From: Pelosinus fermentans JBW45
GTDB lineage: Bacteria; Bacillota; Negativicutes; DSM-13327
Length of the DNA stretch: 64,000 bases
Assembly: GCF_000271665.2 (NCBI RefSeq)
Contig: NZ_CP010978.1
Coordinates: forward strand, 4,509,001-4,573,000
Reading direction: 5' to 3'
Below are positions 45,750 through 55,802 of this stretch, one piece after another. Below the pieces are notes generated by a model, which worked only from the letters and a program-made list of their open reading frames with translations, ran no database searches and was not told the DNA's origin. Every line of letters starts with the position of its first letter. Positions within the stretch are counted from its first letter, which is position 1. Position numbers and translations under genes: made by a program.

Positions 45750-47414
45750 CTACATTTTTTCTGGTACACTAATCCCCAAAATGCCTAATGCATGCCTAAT
45801 GGTTGTTTGCACAGCTTTTGCCAGCCCCATACGCGCCAATTGCAAATCCTGTTCAACCCCTTTAATGCGGCATTGGTTATAAAAGGTGTGAAACTGCCCT
45901 GCCAAATCATGAGCATAGCGGGCAATACGATGAGGCGCCCTTTCTTTCGCAGCATCTGCGATTTCTTCTTGATATTCACCCAACTTCTTAATTAAATCCA
46001 CCTCACACTCGCTGGTAAGCAGACTTAATTTCGCAGCATCAACCCCCTCGAGTATAATCCCATCTTCTGCAGCTTGGCGAAAAATACTGGCGATGCGCGC
46101 ATAAGCATATTGTATATAATACACGGGATTCTCATTGGATTTTGACTTTGCTAAATCAAGATCAAAATCTAATTGACTATCAAGAGACCGCATAATGAAG
46201 AAAAATCTTGCAGCATCTGTACCAACTTCTTCAATCAACTCCGACAACGTCACACTTTGCCCTGTACGTTTTGACATTTTTACCAATTGGCCGCTTCTAT
46301 ATAAGCTTACCATTTGTACAATCAAAACTTCCAGTTGTTCGGGAGAATATCCTAATGAACCAATGGCTGCTTTCACGCGGCAAATATAACCATGATGATC
46401 AGCACCCCAAATATTAATTAATTGATCAAACCCTCTTTCCAGCTTGTTTCTATGATAGGCAATATCGGCAGCTAAATAAGTAGGAATTCCATTGTCACGA
46501 ATCACTACCCGGTCCTTATCATCTCCATAGGCTGTGGATTTTAACCAAAGAGCTCCTTCTTGTTCATAGATAGAACCATTGTTTTTGAGCACCTGACAGG
46601 TCTCCTGCAATGCACCGTCTTGATGCAATGTACACTCGCTAAACCAAACATCAAATTGCACATTAAAAGCGGCAAGATCCGCTTTTAATGCAGCCAGTTT
46701 TTCCTGCAGGGCGATTTCTTTAAAGACTGCTAATCTCTCTTGAACAGGCATGGAAAGGTAACTTTCTCCAGCCTTATCAATGATACGCTGAGCCGTATCG
46801 ATAATATCTTGTCCATGATAACCATCTCCAGGAAACTCTACCTTCAGGCCGAGAAGTTCGAGGTAACGGGCATGAACAGATGCTGCCAGGTTATCAATTT
46901 GATTACCCGCATCATTGATATAATATTCACTAGCCACATCATATCCTGCTGCTTTTAATAAATTTACCAAAGCACTTCCTACTGCAGCACCACGACCATG
47001 ACCTACGTGAAGAGGTCCAGTAGGGTTGGCGCTAACATATTCTACCTGTACACGCTCTTTTTGGCCAACTTTGCTATTACCATAATTTTCACCTTGGGAT
47101 AATATATCGTTTAACATGGTATATAACCAGTCAGATTTCAAATAAAAATTAATAAATCCCGGTCCTGCAATCACAGCTTTTTCCAACCATGTTTCTTTCA
47201 TCCGAGCAACAATCGCTTCGGCAATCACTCTTGGATTGGTTTTTGCAGCTCTGGCTGCCTGCATCGAAAAATTAGTAGCAAAATCTCCAAACTCTTTTTT
47301 AGGTGGTACTTCCAGGATTACTTGTGGCAACTCATGACTGGCAAATACACCATCAACAATGGCTGCCTGAGCTGCTTGATAAATTGCTTTATGTAATAAC
47401 TCTTTAATGTCCAC
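45750..47414 (-). CDS. argS: Arginyl-tRNA synthetase
   Basis: 554 residues. Class I, with HIGH as PTGPLHVGHGRGAAVG and the KMSKR equivalent KMSKRTGQ, an N-terminal Add1 domain and a C-terminal DALR anticodon domain. The start is GTG 47414, which overlaps the DUF1934 stop by eleven bases, indicating translational coupling. Confidence 0.95.
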   Translation of the reverse strand: MDIKELLHKAIYQAAQAAIVDGVFASHELPQVILEVPPKKEFGDFATNFSMQAARAAKTNPRVIAEAIVARMKETWLEKAVIAGPGFINFYLKSDWLYTMLNDILSQGENYGNSKVGQKERVQVEYVSANPTGPLHVGHGRGAAVGSALVNLLKAAGYDVASEYYINDAGNQIDNLAASVHARYLELLGLKVEFPGDGYHGQDIIDTAQRIIDKAGESYLSMPVQERLAVFKEIALQEKLAALKADLAAFNVQFDVWFSECTLHQDGALQETCQVLKNNGSIYEQEGALWLKSTAYGDDKDRVVIRDNGIPTYLAADIAYHRNKLERGFDQLINIWGADHHGYICRVKAAIGSLGYSPEQLEVLIVQMVSLYRSGQLVKMSKRTGQSVTLSELIEEVGTDAARFFFIMRSLDSQLDFDLDLAKSKSNENPVYYIQYAYARIASIFRQAAEDGIILEGVDAAKLSLLTSECEVDLIKKLGEYQEEIADAAKERAPHRIARYAHDLAGQFHTFYNQCRIKGVEQDLQLARMGLAKAVQTTIRHALGILGISVPEKM

Positions 47415-47838
47415 TTATGCTTTCCTCCTGTATGCTGATCGACAAGGTATTGGCACTTTGCCATTGTCCGTTTATTTCTAATTCATACTCAATCGTGATG
47501 GTTCCAATTGTACTGGTTAAAGCCATATTTAGGCTGTTTGTCAGGATACTCATTTGCATAGTACCATAAGGTGTATGGTACATGCTATAGCTTTTTTCGC
47601 CCAGAAGAAATTCTTGTTTATGATCTACGCTGCCCGTTCGTACTAATACCACATGTCTATCATACACTTTCAACATCGTAGTAACGCCCTCTATACCAGA
47701 AATCTCACTATCCTTATATACAATATATCGAATGTTATTTCTTTCATAATAACGGCCTTTGGTAGTACATTCAATACGAGATTCTTCACCTTTTTCATCT
47801 TTTTGAGTACCAATGATTGTAATAACAATATCTATCAT
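47404..47838 (-). CDS. DUF1934 (YwiB-like) protein
   Basis: 144 residues of the DUF1934 calycin-like fold: the opening VITIIGTQKD, and NNIRYIVYKDSEISGIEGVTTMLKVYDRHVVLVRTG with the later HTPYGTMQM. Its role is unknown, but DUF1934 genes sit immediately upstream of argS in many Firmicutes. The overlap with argS suggests co-regulation of translation. Confidence 0.85.
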   Translation of the reverse strand: MIDIVITIIGTQKDEKGEESRIECTTKGRYYERNNIRYIVYKDSEISGIEGVTTMLKVYDRHVVLVRTGSVDHKQEFLLGEKSYSMYHTPYGTMQMSILTNSLNMALTSTIGTITIEYELEINGQWQSANTLSISIQEESISGH

Positions 47839-48049
47839 ATTATCTCCTCTGTCAGCCTGAAATATATTATAGCGTACTCAGCAAATATTGCAAGAAAAGG
47901 AAGAAAAAAATGTACATAAAAAAACACAACGCCTCATGCCTGTGCATAGCAGACAAGCGGCGCGTTTAACGAATCATTCATTATATAATATACGAAAAAT
48001 TCCCAAAAATATATATTTATTTCATTTTATTTTTGATCTTAATTTTCAA

Positions 48050-48922
48050 TTACTGATTTTTATTGTTAAATGCTGCTACCAAATCAGCTGATGAGGTTTG
48101 AACATCTTGAATCACTTGAATAATATCTTGCATCGTCCCAGCTTGCTTATTGGAGATTAGCGCAGACTGATTGATGCCATCGATTACTTTTTGTATCGAT
48201 TCTTGTATTTCCTGCAATATCTTATTAATATTTTCTGTTGCATCTGCACTATTTTGCGCCAAATTCTGCATTTCTTGTGCAACTACCGCAAAACCTCTGC
48301 CATAATTTCCAGCTCTGGCTGCTTCAATGGAAGCATTCAGACTCAACAACTTGGTTTGAGTGGCAATTTTACGACTCATGTCAAGAATTTTCCCCGTATC
48401 TTTTACCCGTCTAACAGAATCATGAGATACATTTACAACACTTTCCGTATTTGCAGCTAATTCTTGAGAAGAAGCAGAAATCCCCTCTATAGCGGCAACT
48501 GCCTGACTCACATTTTGTGAAACCGCATGAGCTACTTGCTGAACAATTTCGATTTGCTTTGCCTGTTTTAATCGTGTACTTAACAAGGCCACCACGACCT
48601 TAGCAATGGGACGAACATAATCCAATTGACCTGCAATAGCAAAAGTACCCACTCTTTGCCCATCTACCTCAATCGGATAATTCTGCCCTTCTTTTAGGGT
48701 TGGGTTTTTTGCCACATCAGCTGTTGTTACTACATATTCATCCAAGTGACCACTAAGAATGTTTTGTGAACCAAGATGCTTTGTGTTCAAACGCTTACCG
48801 CCATCTGAGTCTCCTACAATCATAGCATCTTGGTTACAGACAATAATATGATAACCAGTATTTTGATAAATAAACCGTGCCAATGAGCCTGCCATTTCTG
48901 TCGTAATTACATACTCTGCCAT
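48050..48922 (-). CDS. Soluble MCP-like protein with sugar-diacid recognition domain
   Basis: 290 residues and no membrane segment. The N-terminal about 130 residues ([35 protein letters not shown], with [22 protein letters not shown]) match the sugar-diacid recognition domain of CdaR-type regulators. The rest is the cytoplasmic signalling hairpin of methyl-accepting proteins with the [26 protein letters not shown] tip that binds CheW/CheA. The ATG at 48922 follows AAAAGGGAG; earlier starts are not supported. It probably feeds an intracellular metabolite signal into chemotaxis or a similar kinase. Confidence 0.8.
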   Translation of the reverse strand: MAEYVITTEMAGSLARFIYQNTGYHIIVCNQDAMIVGDSDGGKRLNTKHLGSQNILSGHLDEYVVTTADVAKNPTLKEGQNYPIEVDGQRVGTFAIAGQLDYVRPIAKVVVALLSTRLKQAKQIEIVQQVAHAVSQNVSQAVAAIEGISASSQELAANTESVVNVSHDSVRRVKDTGKILDMSRKIATQTKLLSLNASIEAARAGNYGRGFAVVAQEMQNLAQNSADATENINKILQEIQESIQKVIDGINQSALISNKQAGTMQDIIQVIQDVQTSSADLVAAFNNKNQ

Positions 48923-48955
48923 ATTCGCCATCTCCCTTTTGCTGTCGGACTCCAT

Positions 48956-49337
48956 TTGCTCTCAACCTTTTTTAATATCCGATTCTTCTGCTATATATAA
49001 GTTCAATGGCAATACAGTAAATCCTGCTAGAATATGACAATAAAACCAACACTTTTATTCCATAACGCAGACCTTCACTAAGGATCTAAAAAGTCAGATA
49101 ACCATCATAAAGGAGAACGCTAAACACGGAGGACGCAGAGATCCACAGAGGAATGTCTACTCTCCCCCTCTGTGTCCTCTGCGCCTCTGTGGTTCGGTAA
49201 TGTTTTTTTAAACCGTAGCGCCGCAGTCTCATCTTTGTAAAAGAGAAACCGCGGCGCCTATATGGATGAGGCGTCAAAATGACTGCCTCTCCACTACTAG
49301 TATATGCAAAACCGTGCCAAAAGATTACTCTGTGCTC
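48956..49337. other. 382-bp region with repeats
   Basis: 49103-49200 holds a GCAGAG/CTCTGC repeat related to the one at 35477 and 50576, in a CCACAGAGG..CCTCTGTGG hairpin. 49208-49260 has a GCGCCGC/GCGGCGC hairpin that could end the spoIID-like transcript. No gene. Confidence 0.5.
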
Positions 49338-50357
49338 TTACTGCCAGAGCTTTGTCACCTCTGTCCCTACATAATAGGTTTTCACAATATCTTCAGCTTT
49401 TTGCCCCTCTTGAGCAAAGGTATAAGCCCCCCACTGGCACAAACCTACACCATTGCCCCATCCCATTCCTTTAAAAGTAAAACTTTCTCCATCATAATTC
49501 ATCTCTGTAATTAATGTAGATCTTAAACGGTCATAGCCGACTTTCTTTCTAAAATCAGAACCATATACTTTTTTATTTCCTGCACCAATATATAGAATAC
49601 GGCCCGAAGGGCCTTTTTCCAAGATTCGAATATTTTTCGGATTGCCAGAATAACCGACAGCAGCAGCAACTTCTGATCCTGGTATTTTAACCGTCCAGGA
49701 CTGCTCTTTCTCGGGTGCATATTGAAAACAATGATCTGTTATTGGCTGAAAGTATGGCGTTGGAGTAGGTATCTCTTCTGGAAAGCTCTCTTCCTTGGTG
49801 GCGGCAATTTGTCCATTACAAGAGCTGTAGATGGCATTGATCAAGCCTCCTGCATATGTCAATACTTCACCTCTGGTACGGCGTACCGCTTCTCTAACAT
49901 TGTCATTTACTAACTCAGGTGCGTAAGCTTGCAGCTCTTCTTTAGCCGTACTCACGTCAGCATGATGCAACCGCATAATCGTACCCGCTTCCATCGCATG
50001 AAGGGTTAGTGTGCGTGATGTAATCGCCTGAGCAGCTAAGGCTTCAATCGGCCAATCGTTATGCATTTCCCTCGCGACAACGCCTTCTAGATACTTTTCT
50101 AATAACATTCTGTCTACATAGCCTTTATCTGCAATCCACACCGTAATTGTTGGTTCATTTTTATATTTATTAACGTCTAACGTTTCTACCCCTGGGATAG
50201 GCTGAACCGTTTCTGGCACTGGTACTTGTGGACTGGGGGTTTCCACTACCTCAGGATCTGGTTTGGGAGCAGGGGACTGCAAGAAAGAACAAGCTCCTGT
50301 CATTATCAGAATTCCAATCAGAAACATCAAAATCATAGATTTATGCTTATTTTCCAT
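49338..50357 (-). CDS. spoIID: SpoIID-like lytic transglycosylase lipoprotein
   Basis: 339 residues. Lipobox LIMTGAC, a proline-rich linker (about 25-70) and a SpoIID/LytB domain (about 80-335). The catalytic Glu lies in the LEKYLEGVVAREMHNDW motif, and the family signature LAAQAITSRTLTLHAM and GWGNGVGLCQWGAY are present. SpoIID degrades septal peptidoglycan during engulfment, but vegetative relatives exist, and a lipid anchor is not the typical form. The start at ATG 50357 follows GAGGTGGAG. Monocistronic. Confidence 0.8.
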   Translation of the reverse strand: MENKHKSMILMFLIGILIMTGACSFLQSPAPKPDPEVVETPSPQVPVPETVQPIPGVETLDVNKYKNEPTITVWIADKGYVDRMLLEKYLEGVVAREMHNDWPIEALAAQAITSRTLTLHAMEAGTIMRLHHADVSTAKEELQAYAPELVNDNVREAVRRTRGEVLTYAGGLINAIYSSCNGQIAATKEESFPEEIPTPTPYFQPITDHCFQYAPEKEQSWTVKIPGSEVAAAVGYSGNPKNIRILEKGPSGRILYIGAGNKKVYGSDFRKKVGYDRLRSTLITEMNYDGESFTFKGMGWGNGVGLCQWGAYTFAQEGQKAEDIVKTYYVGTEVTKLWQ

Positions 50358-50460
50358 CAACTCCACCTCAATAATAGTATGGAGTAATATTTATCACACT
50401 ATACTTAAAATAAATGAACCGCAGAGGCACGAAGGGGAGTCCATTTCCGACTTATTTTTT

Positions 50461-50530
50461 GTCATTGCGAGTGTAGCGAAGCAATCTCTTCGCAAGCAGG
50501 GGATTGCTTCGCTATGCTCGCAACGGCTAT
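50461..50530. repeat. GCGAAGCAATC hairpin repeat
   Basis: GTCATTGCGAGTGTAGCGAAGCAATC is split into a left arm and GATTGCTTCGCTATGCTCGCAA as right arm: an imperfect palindrome of a type seen in many bacterial genomes between genes. Confidence 0.7.
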
Positions 50531-50575
50531 GAAATAAATCACAGGAGTATCAGAAAAGACACGCTATTTGGGCTT

Positions 50576-50757
50576 TTCTTGATAATGGCAAACAGAGCAA
50601 ATAGAACGATTTAACCGCAGAGACGCAGAGGACGCTGAGGGGAATTTTTAACCCTATCTGTCTTTTCTCTGTGTTCTCTGCGTCTCTGCGGTTAAATTAT
50701 TTTTTCCCCCACGCATTTTTTATGCCTTTTTTAGGGGGGCTTTTCTTGATAATGACA
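50576..50757. repeat. 182-bp CAGAG-type repeat, copy B
   Basis: Inverted relative to copy A at 35477-35657, and nearly identical to it over the full length. Direct repeats related to GGCTTTTCTTGATAATG flank it on both sides. Confidence 0.8.
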
Positions 50758-50843
50758 GAATTACGCGCGCGCAAGAAAATAAAACATAAACGCGAAGACA
50801 CGAAGAGTATAAAGAACACGAAGACTAAAAATTTCTTTACTTA

Positions 50844-50878
50844 TAAAAAAACGAGCCTCCACAAAAATGGAGACTCGC
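50844..50878 (-). terminator. Terminator after larA
   Basis: CGAGCCTCCA/TGGAGACTCG stem and a TTTTTTTAT tail on the minus strand. Confidence 0.8.
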
Positions 50879-50882
50879 ACTT

Positions 50883-52148
50883 TTACTTGGCAACGTAAGG
50901 AACAACGAGTGGCCCTAGAGGCAATACAGCAATACTTGCATCAGGCCCGTACTTGTCAATCAACGTTGCCAATGTTTGTTCTATATTTTCGACAGATTGC
51001 AGCATGCAGTCTGCTACAGTCTCTTTATCTAAGGTTGAGTATAAATAACAATCTGCTTTAACCTGTATCATTGCCAGTGCTTGGGCTTCCCACTGATCAA
51101 ACATAGAAAAAGATGGTTCATTAATCATATCCAGCAGTGCTTGGGGAGTATTGCGCATTTTCAAAATGGGGCCAAAATTACCATGGCTTGGCAGCCCATC
51201 TGAACATTCCGCAACACTGATAATACTGCCACCCTCTTTTACAATTTGAGCACCAGCACTCATCCCTTTTACTGTTTGATACAGATTCTGATCCAAAGGA
51301 TATCCTGCATTTGTCGTAATGACAATATCAAAAGAATGATCTACCGCAACCATCGCATGATGTTTTACAAATTCGCAGCCTACTCGATGAGCTTGAATAA
51401 CATCTCCTGCAAACACATTGGTTATTTCTTTATCTCCATTTAATGTCACATTCAACATAAACTGCGGCTTTGCCATTAAACAATTTTGAGTAGCTGCATC
51501 TTGCACACCATTGCCCTCAATTACGCCCCAAGTACTCTTTGGATTACCGATCATTTCAGCATTATGAAAGTCCTGAATCGTTTTAATACCAACAATTCCT
51601 GGATTTATGCCCTTTGGACCGCCAGAAAAGCCAGCAAAAAAGTGAGGCTCAATAAATCCTGTAACAATTTTAAAATCAGCTTCTACATAGGTTTTATTTA
51701 AATACACTTCGGATCCATAACTATTCCGACCAACGTGTACTAATTCCTTATCATCAAAGGCTTCATGATTGATGACGCGAATCGTATCAACGACTTCCTG
51801 CCCTAGCATACTAATTAATTCTTCTCTCGTATTATGGCGATGGCTCCCTAATCCATTGATAACCACAAAATTTTCTTTAGGAACATGAGACAGCTCCTCA
51901 ATCAGCCATGGAACTAATTTGTGATTAGGAGTTGGTCTTGTGATATCAGAAATTACAATGGCAACCGTATCCGAAGCTTTTACCATTTCCTTTAAAGGAG
52001 GAGTTCCAGTAGGATGACGCAGAGCCTGAACAACAGCTCCCTTCTCATCTGCCAAACTCTCTATATGCGGGGGTTCTACTATTACTGCCTTATCTGGAAC
52101 TTCAATACTAATACTGCCTTTACCATATGCTAATTGTACTTTTTTCAT
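50883..52148 (-). CDS. larA: LarA-family nickel-dependent racemase
   Basis: 421 residues, full length. LarA interconverts D- and L-lactate or related 2-hydroxy acids using a nickel-pincer nucleotide. Key residues visible are His of LGSHRHN, His of EAFDDKELVHVG and GFIEPHFFAGFSGGPKGI with the cofactor-linking Lys. The maturation genes larB, larC and larE are not in the window. Two palindromes upstream (52178-52193 and 52214-52235) could bind a regulator. The substrate may differ from lactate, as LarA paralogues vary. Confidence 0.85.
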   Translation of the reverse strand: MKKVQLAYGKGSISIEVPDKAVIVEPPHIESLADEKGAVVQALRHPTGTPPLKEMVKASDTVAIVISDITRPTPNHKLVPWLIEELSHVPKENFVVINGLGSHRHNTREELISMLGQEVVDTIRVINHEAFDDKELVHVGRNSYGSEVYLNKTYVEADFKIVTGFIEPHFFAGFSGGPKGINPGIVGIKTIQDFHNAEMIGNPKSTWGVIEGNGVQDAATQNCLMAKPQFMLNVTLNGDKEITNVFAGDVIQAHRVGCEFVKHHAMVAVDHSFDIVITTNAGYPLDQNLYQTVKGMSAGAQIVKEGGSIISVAECSDGLPSHGNFGPILKMRNTPQALLDMINEPSFSMFDQWEAQALAMIQVKADCYLYSTLDKETVADCMLQSVENIEQTLATLIDKYGPDASIAVLPLGPLVVPYVAK

Positions 52149-52177
52149 AGAATCATCTCCTTATTCCTATTTGCTAC

Positions 52178-52235
52178 CTATTTGTACAAATAGTTGTAAT
52201 CTTCCTGCTTTTTTAGTCATAACTTTTTATGACTA
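52178..52235. promoter_or_regulatory. Tandem palindromes upstream of larA
   Basis: A 16-bp perfect palindrome CTATTTGTACAAATAG at 52178-52193, then TAGTCATAA/TTATGACTA at 52214-52222 and 52227-52235. They may be operator sites. The regulator is unknown. Confidence 0.45.
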
Positions 52236-52290
52236 CTTTCAATTCCTTTTTACTATCATACCCTGAAAAAGAACCTAACTATGCAAAAAG

Positions 52291-52337
52291 TCCCTGGTGC
52301 TTATGATCTCTTTTGACCATAAGCACCAGGGATTTTA
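52291..52337 (-). terminator. Terminator after the DUF2156 gene
   Basis: A 15-bp perfect stem (TCCCTGGTGCTTATG and complement) followed by CTTTTTG on the minus strand. A further inverted repeat (ATAGTAAGTACG and complement) lies at 52349-52414. Confidence 0.75.
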
Positions 52338-52409
52338 TACTATTTATATAGTAAGTACGGCTACGATTCAGATGGAAATCGCCCTCGACCTAAATCGTAG
52401 GCGTACTTA

Positions 52410-53303
52410 CTATAATTTTAGTCTTACGTTATATTTTTCTATCATTTTAATAGGATGATAAGATTCTTTTGCTTTTCGTAAGCCTTCAATCCCCATATCT
52501 TCCTCTCGGTTAATATACATCGCCTGTGAGAAAGTACGAGCACAGAACTCCTGATTGATAATACTATATACACCATTGATTCCCATGCGACCTTTTTCCA
52601 CATGAATTACTGCGGTATCGTCATTGCCCATTTCGCCATAACTAAAGGCTACCATTTTACCATCAATAAAAATAGCTCCTCCTTGAAAACCAAGAACCGT
52701 AAAGTTATTCATCGCTTCCACAATTGCATTTCTTTCACAATCCAGATCATCACCTTTTACACAGCCTCGATCATCACACCACTCCTGCATAAACTCAATA
52801 CAGTCCTTCGTGATTTCCTCAGTCATAGGTACATATTCATAATTGCTGTATTTTTTTCTAAAACTATTTACATGATTTTTCTTAGTATGAAATTTACGCC
52901 CCTTTAGCTCAATTAAATCTTTCGCTAAATACACATAATCGAAATTATCCCGCACAGCTTTGGATGTAAAGTAACCTGGCTTTGCCTCTTCCAGCCACTC
53001 GATCATAAAAGCTTCTACGCCTTGCAGCGAAAAAGTAAAATCATTTTCTTTTGCATGCTGTATCATAGTATCCAATATCTCTGATAGACCTTCCTTTGGA
53101 CCAAAGGGTGGTAAAAAGAATTTTACCCCTTCCCAGCAAGCTTTCACACATAGATAATTACCTTCAACCGTCCACTGTATTTTATAGGCTTTACGCCACA
53201 TAAACAGATTCGTAAAATTATAATGGGCATTTTCATATCGCCGCTCACTAAAGAATCGATCAAATAGCGGCTTATCTTCTAGCGTAAGCTGTTGAAACTT
53301 AAT
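52410..53303 (-). CDS. DUF2156 protein with apparent ATT start
   Basis: 297 residues if started at ATT 53303. The usual start (ATG 53201) would lack the first 34 residues. These read IKFQQLTLEDKPLFDRFF and YENAHYNFTNLFMWRKAY, and match the conserved N-terminus of the family (LTxEDKxLFDR, then FTNLFMWR). A GAGGAGGG site is six bases before ATT, and a stop lies just upstream, leaving no ATG, GTG or TTG candidate. The fold is a GNAT-type acyl- or aminoacyl-transferase like the C-terminal domain of MprF. Its substrate is unknown. Monocistronic. Confidence 0.8.
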   Translation of the reverse strand: MKFQQLTLEDKPLFDRFFSERRYENAHYNFTNLFMWRKAYKIQWTVEGNYLCVKACWEGVKFFLPPFGPKEGLSEILDTMIQHAKENDFTFSLQGVEAFMIEWLEEAKPGYFTSKAVRDNFDYVYLAKDLIELKGRKFHTKKNHVNSFRKKYSNYEYVPMTEEITKDCIEFMQEWCDDRGCVKGDDLDCERNAIVEAMNNFTVLGFQGGAIFIDGKMVAFSYGEMGNDDTAVIHVEKGRMGINGVYSIINQEFCARTFSQAMYINREEDMGIEGLRKAKESYHPIKMIEKYNVRLKL

Positions 53304-53514
53304 AGTAAACCCTCCTCAAACACAACTTTATTCTCCATTATACATGATTAGCCGAAAAAATATAATGGTATTGGCATAAAAAGCATCTGTTATATCGACA
53401 GGAATCCTCCTACCAAAAGACGAACTAAGCATTAAAGGATAAAAGTATCGGCTCCTCTTCAATGTCACAAAGAAGCAGGAACTATAACAAAAATAATTTT
53501 CAGGAGATAATTAC

Positions 53515-55638
53515 ATGTTAAAAGCCGCCCTAAAAATTTTAAAGCAACACTATGGTTATACAACCTTTCGTCCTGGTCAGGAGAAAATCATCACCAGCCT
53601 ATTAGGCAATAAAGATACCTTAGCCATCATGCCCACAGGCGCTGGTAAATCCCTGTGTTTTCAAATCCCCGCCCTCTTACTGCCAGGTGTTACCCTTGTT
53701 GTCTCACCCTTGATTTCTTTAATGAAAGACCAGGTTGACGCATTAAACGGGGTGGGAATTCCTGCTACCTTTATTAATAGCTCCCTCACCCTCTCCCAGG
53801 TCAATGAACGTATTTACAATGCAAAATGCGGTCGCTACAAAATCATCTATATCGCTCCAGAGCGCTTAGAATCGGATAGTTTTCAAGCTGCCATCAAGGT
53901 CCTTACCATCTCTTTATTAGCCATTGATGAGGCCCACTGTGTCTCACAATGGGGACATGATTTTCGTCCAAGCTATCGGGCCGTTGGATCTTTTATTGCC
54001 TCACTGCCCAACCGTCCCATTATTGGTGCCTTTACTGCAACCGCTACTACAGATGTAACACAAGACATTATTACCTTATTAGCCTTAAAAAATCCTGATG
54101 TGTATATGACTGGTTTTGATCGTGAAAACCTGTCCTTTACCGTTATTCGCGGTGAAAACAAGCAAGACTTTACCCTTAAATATATTACCGCCAACAAAGA
54201 ACAATCCGGAATTATTTATGCGGCTACCCGTAAAGAAGTAGATAATCTTTATAGCCTATTATACAAAAAAGGTTACTCTGTAGGCAAATATCATGCTGGA
54301 CTGCCTGATAAGGAACGCCAGCACTACCAAGAACAATTCATCTATGACAATATCAGTATCATGGTCGCTACTAATGCCTTTGGTATGGGGATTGATAAAT
54401 CCAATGTGCGCTATGTGATTCATTACAATATGCCCAAAAACATGGAAGCCTATTACCAAGAAGCAGGGCGTGCGGGACGAGACGGAGAACCAAGCGAATG
54501 CATGCTGCTGTTTGGCGCCCAAGATCCTTTATTACAACGATATCTGATCGAGCAAACAACATTTGATACCGATCGGAAAACCAATGAACTTAGCAAACTG
54601 CAAACGATGGTAGATTATTGTCATACCCCAGAATGCCTGCGAAAATTCATCTTAAATTATTTTGGTGAGACAAGTGATATAACAGAATGCGCCAATTGCA
54701 GCAATTGTAAGGATGACAATGAACTTACGGATATTACATTAGACGCCCAAAAGATTTTTTCCTGCGTCATGCGAGTTAAAGAACGTTATGGCACGACTTT
54801 AATTGCCAGCGTATTAAAGGGATCTAAGGATAAAAAGGTCCTACAGCTGGGTTTTGACAGCCTATCCACCTACGGCTTGTTAAAAAACTATACCTTACCA
54901 GAAATACGAGATGCCATTAATCGGTTAATTGCTACCGATTATCTAATGTTAACGGACAGTGAATATCCGGTAGTGAAACTGGCACCTAAAGGAGTCGCCG
55001 TATTAAAAAATCAAACAAAAGTATGGCAGAAAGTACCGAAACGTACCCAGAAAATAACAGCAGACAATTCTCTCTTTAGTTTGCTGCGAAGCTTACGTAA
55101 AACCATTGCTGACAGAGAACAAATACCACCCTATCTTGTATTTGCCGACAGCACCTTAAAGGAAATGAGCGAATATTGCCCAACTAGCTATGATGCTCTA
55201 TTGACCATAAAAGGGGTGGGAGAAAGCAAACGAAAACGTTATGGTGACGAGTTCCTCGAAGTCTTACAGCAATATGCATTGGCAAATAATATTCAATCCT
55301 CTAACCTTTCTATAGAAAGTAAAGAAGCGGCTGTAAAAGTCCAGGAAAGTCCCAGCCATGTTATCAGCCTTGAGCTATACCAAAAAGGACATTCTCTGGA
55401 AGAAATCAGCCAAATGCGCAAACTAAAATCCCTTACGATACAAGATCACTTGGTACGCTGCTACCAAGAGGGACATCCTGTAAACTGGGATGCTCTGATC
55501 CCGCCTCAATATGAAAAGTTAATTCTTAGTAAAATAGCACAATTGGGCGCAGAAAGATTAAAAATCCTAAAAGACGCCTTGCCAGAAGAAATTGACTATG
55601 CTGCCATTAAAGCTGTACTGTGCAAACATAATAGGTAA
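53515..55638 (+). CDS. recQ: RecQ DNA helicase
   Basis: 707 residues. A superfamily 2 helicase with Walker A MPTGAGKS, DEAH (AIDEAHCVSQWGHDFRP), the RQC zinc domain with cysteines in CLRKFI, CANCSNC, and an HRDC domain (about 515-595). A C-terminal helix-turn-helix (about 610-670, SLELYQKGHSLEEISQMR) is a known Firmicutes addition. It unwinds DNA in recombination and repair. Monocistronic, convergent with the PKS gene. Confidence 0.93.
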   Translation: MLKAALKILKQHYGYTTFRPGQEKIITSLLGNKDTLAIMPTGAGKSLCFQIPALLLPGVTLVVSPLISLMKDQVDALNGVGIPATFINSSLTLSQVNERIYNAKCGRYKIIYIAPERLESDSFQAAIKVLTISLLAIDEAHCVSQWGHDFRPSYRAVGSFIASLPNRPIIGAFTATATTDVTQDIITLLALKNPDVYMTGFDRENLSFTVIRGENKQDFTLKYITANKEQSGIIYAATRKEVDNLYSLLYKKGYSVGKYHAGLPDKERQHYQEQFIYDNISIMVATNAFGMGIDKSNVRYVIHYNMPKNMEAYYQEAGRAGRDGEPSECMLLFGAQDPLLQRYLIEQTTFDTDRKTNELSKLQTMVDYCHTPECLRKFILNYFGETSDITECANCSNCKDDNELTDITLDAQKIFSCVMRVKERYGTTLIASVLKGSKDKKVLQLGFDSLSTYGLLKNYTLPEIRDAINRLIATDYLMLTDSEYPVVKLAPKGVAVLKNQTKVWQKVPKRTQKITADNSLFSLLRSLRKTIADREQIPPYLVFADSTLKEMSEYCPTSYDALLTIKGVGESKRKRYGDEFLEVLQQYALANNIQSSNLSIESKEAAVKVQESPSHVISLELYQKGHSLEEISQMRKLKSLTIQDHLVRCYQEGHPVNWDALIPPQYEKLILSKIAQLGAERLKILKDALPEEIDYAAIKAVLCKHNR

Positions 55639-55667
55639 AACATGGTCCATAACCTATCCCTTTCTAT

Positions 55668-55714
55668 AAAAAGATTGAGTCCTACTTTCAATGAAAGTAG
55701 GACTCAATCTTTTT
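55668..55714. terminator. Bidirectional terminator
   Basis: A 22-bp perfect stem (55668-55689 with 55693-55714) with a three-base loop, ending in A/T runs. Serves recQ and perhaps the PKS gene. Confidence 0.9.
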
Positions 55715-55802
55715 GTAGATTCCCTACGCAAAATGTTGCATTTAGCATCGAATGATATTGTGAAAAAATGGATGCAACGTTAGCAAAAGTCTACCCGCAT
55801 TT

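Larger units (their letters stand above)
50358..50882. other. 525-bp intergenic region packed with repeats
   Basis: Holds a CGCAGAGGCACGAAGG fragment (50410), a GCGAAGCAATC/GATTGCTTCGC hairpin repeat at 50461-50530, the 182-bp repeat copy B at 50576-50757, another GCGAAGACACGAAG fragment at 50790-50830 and a terminator. No gene. Confidence 0.6.
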
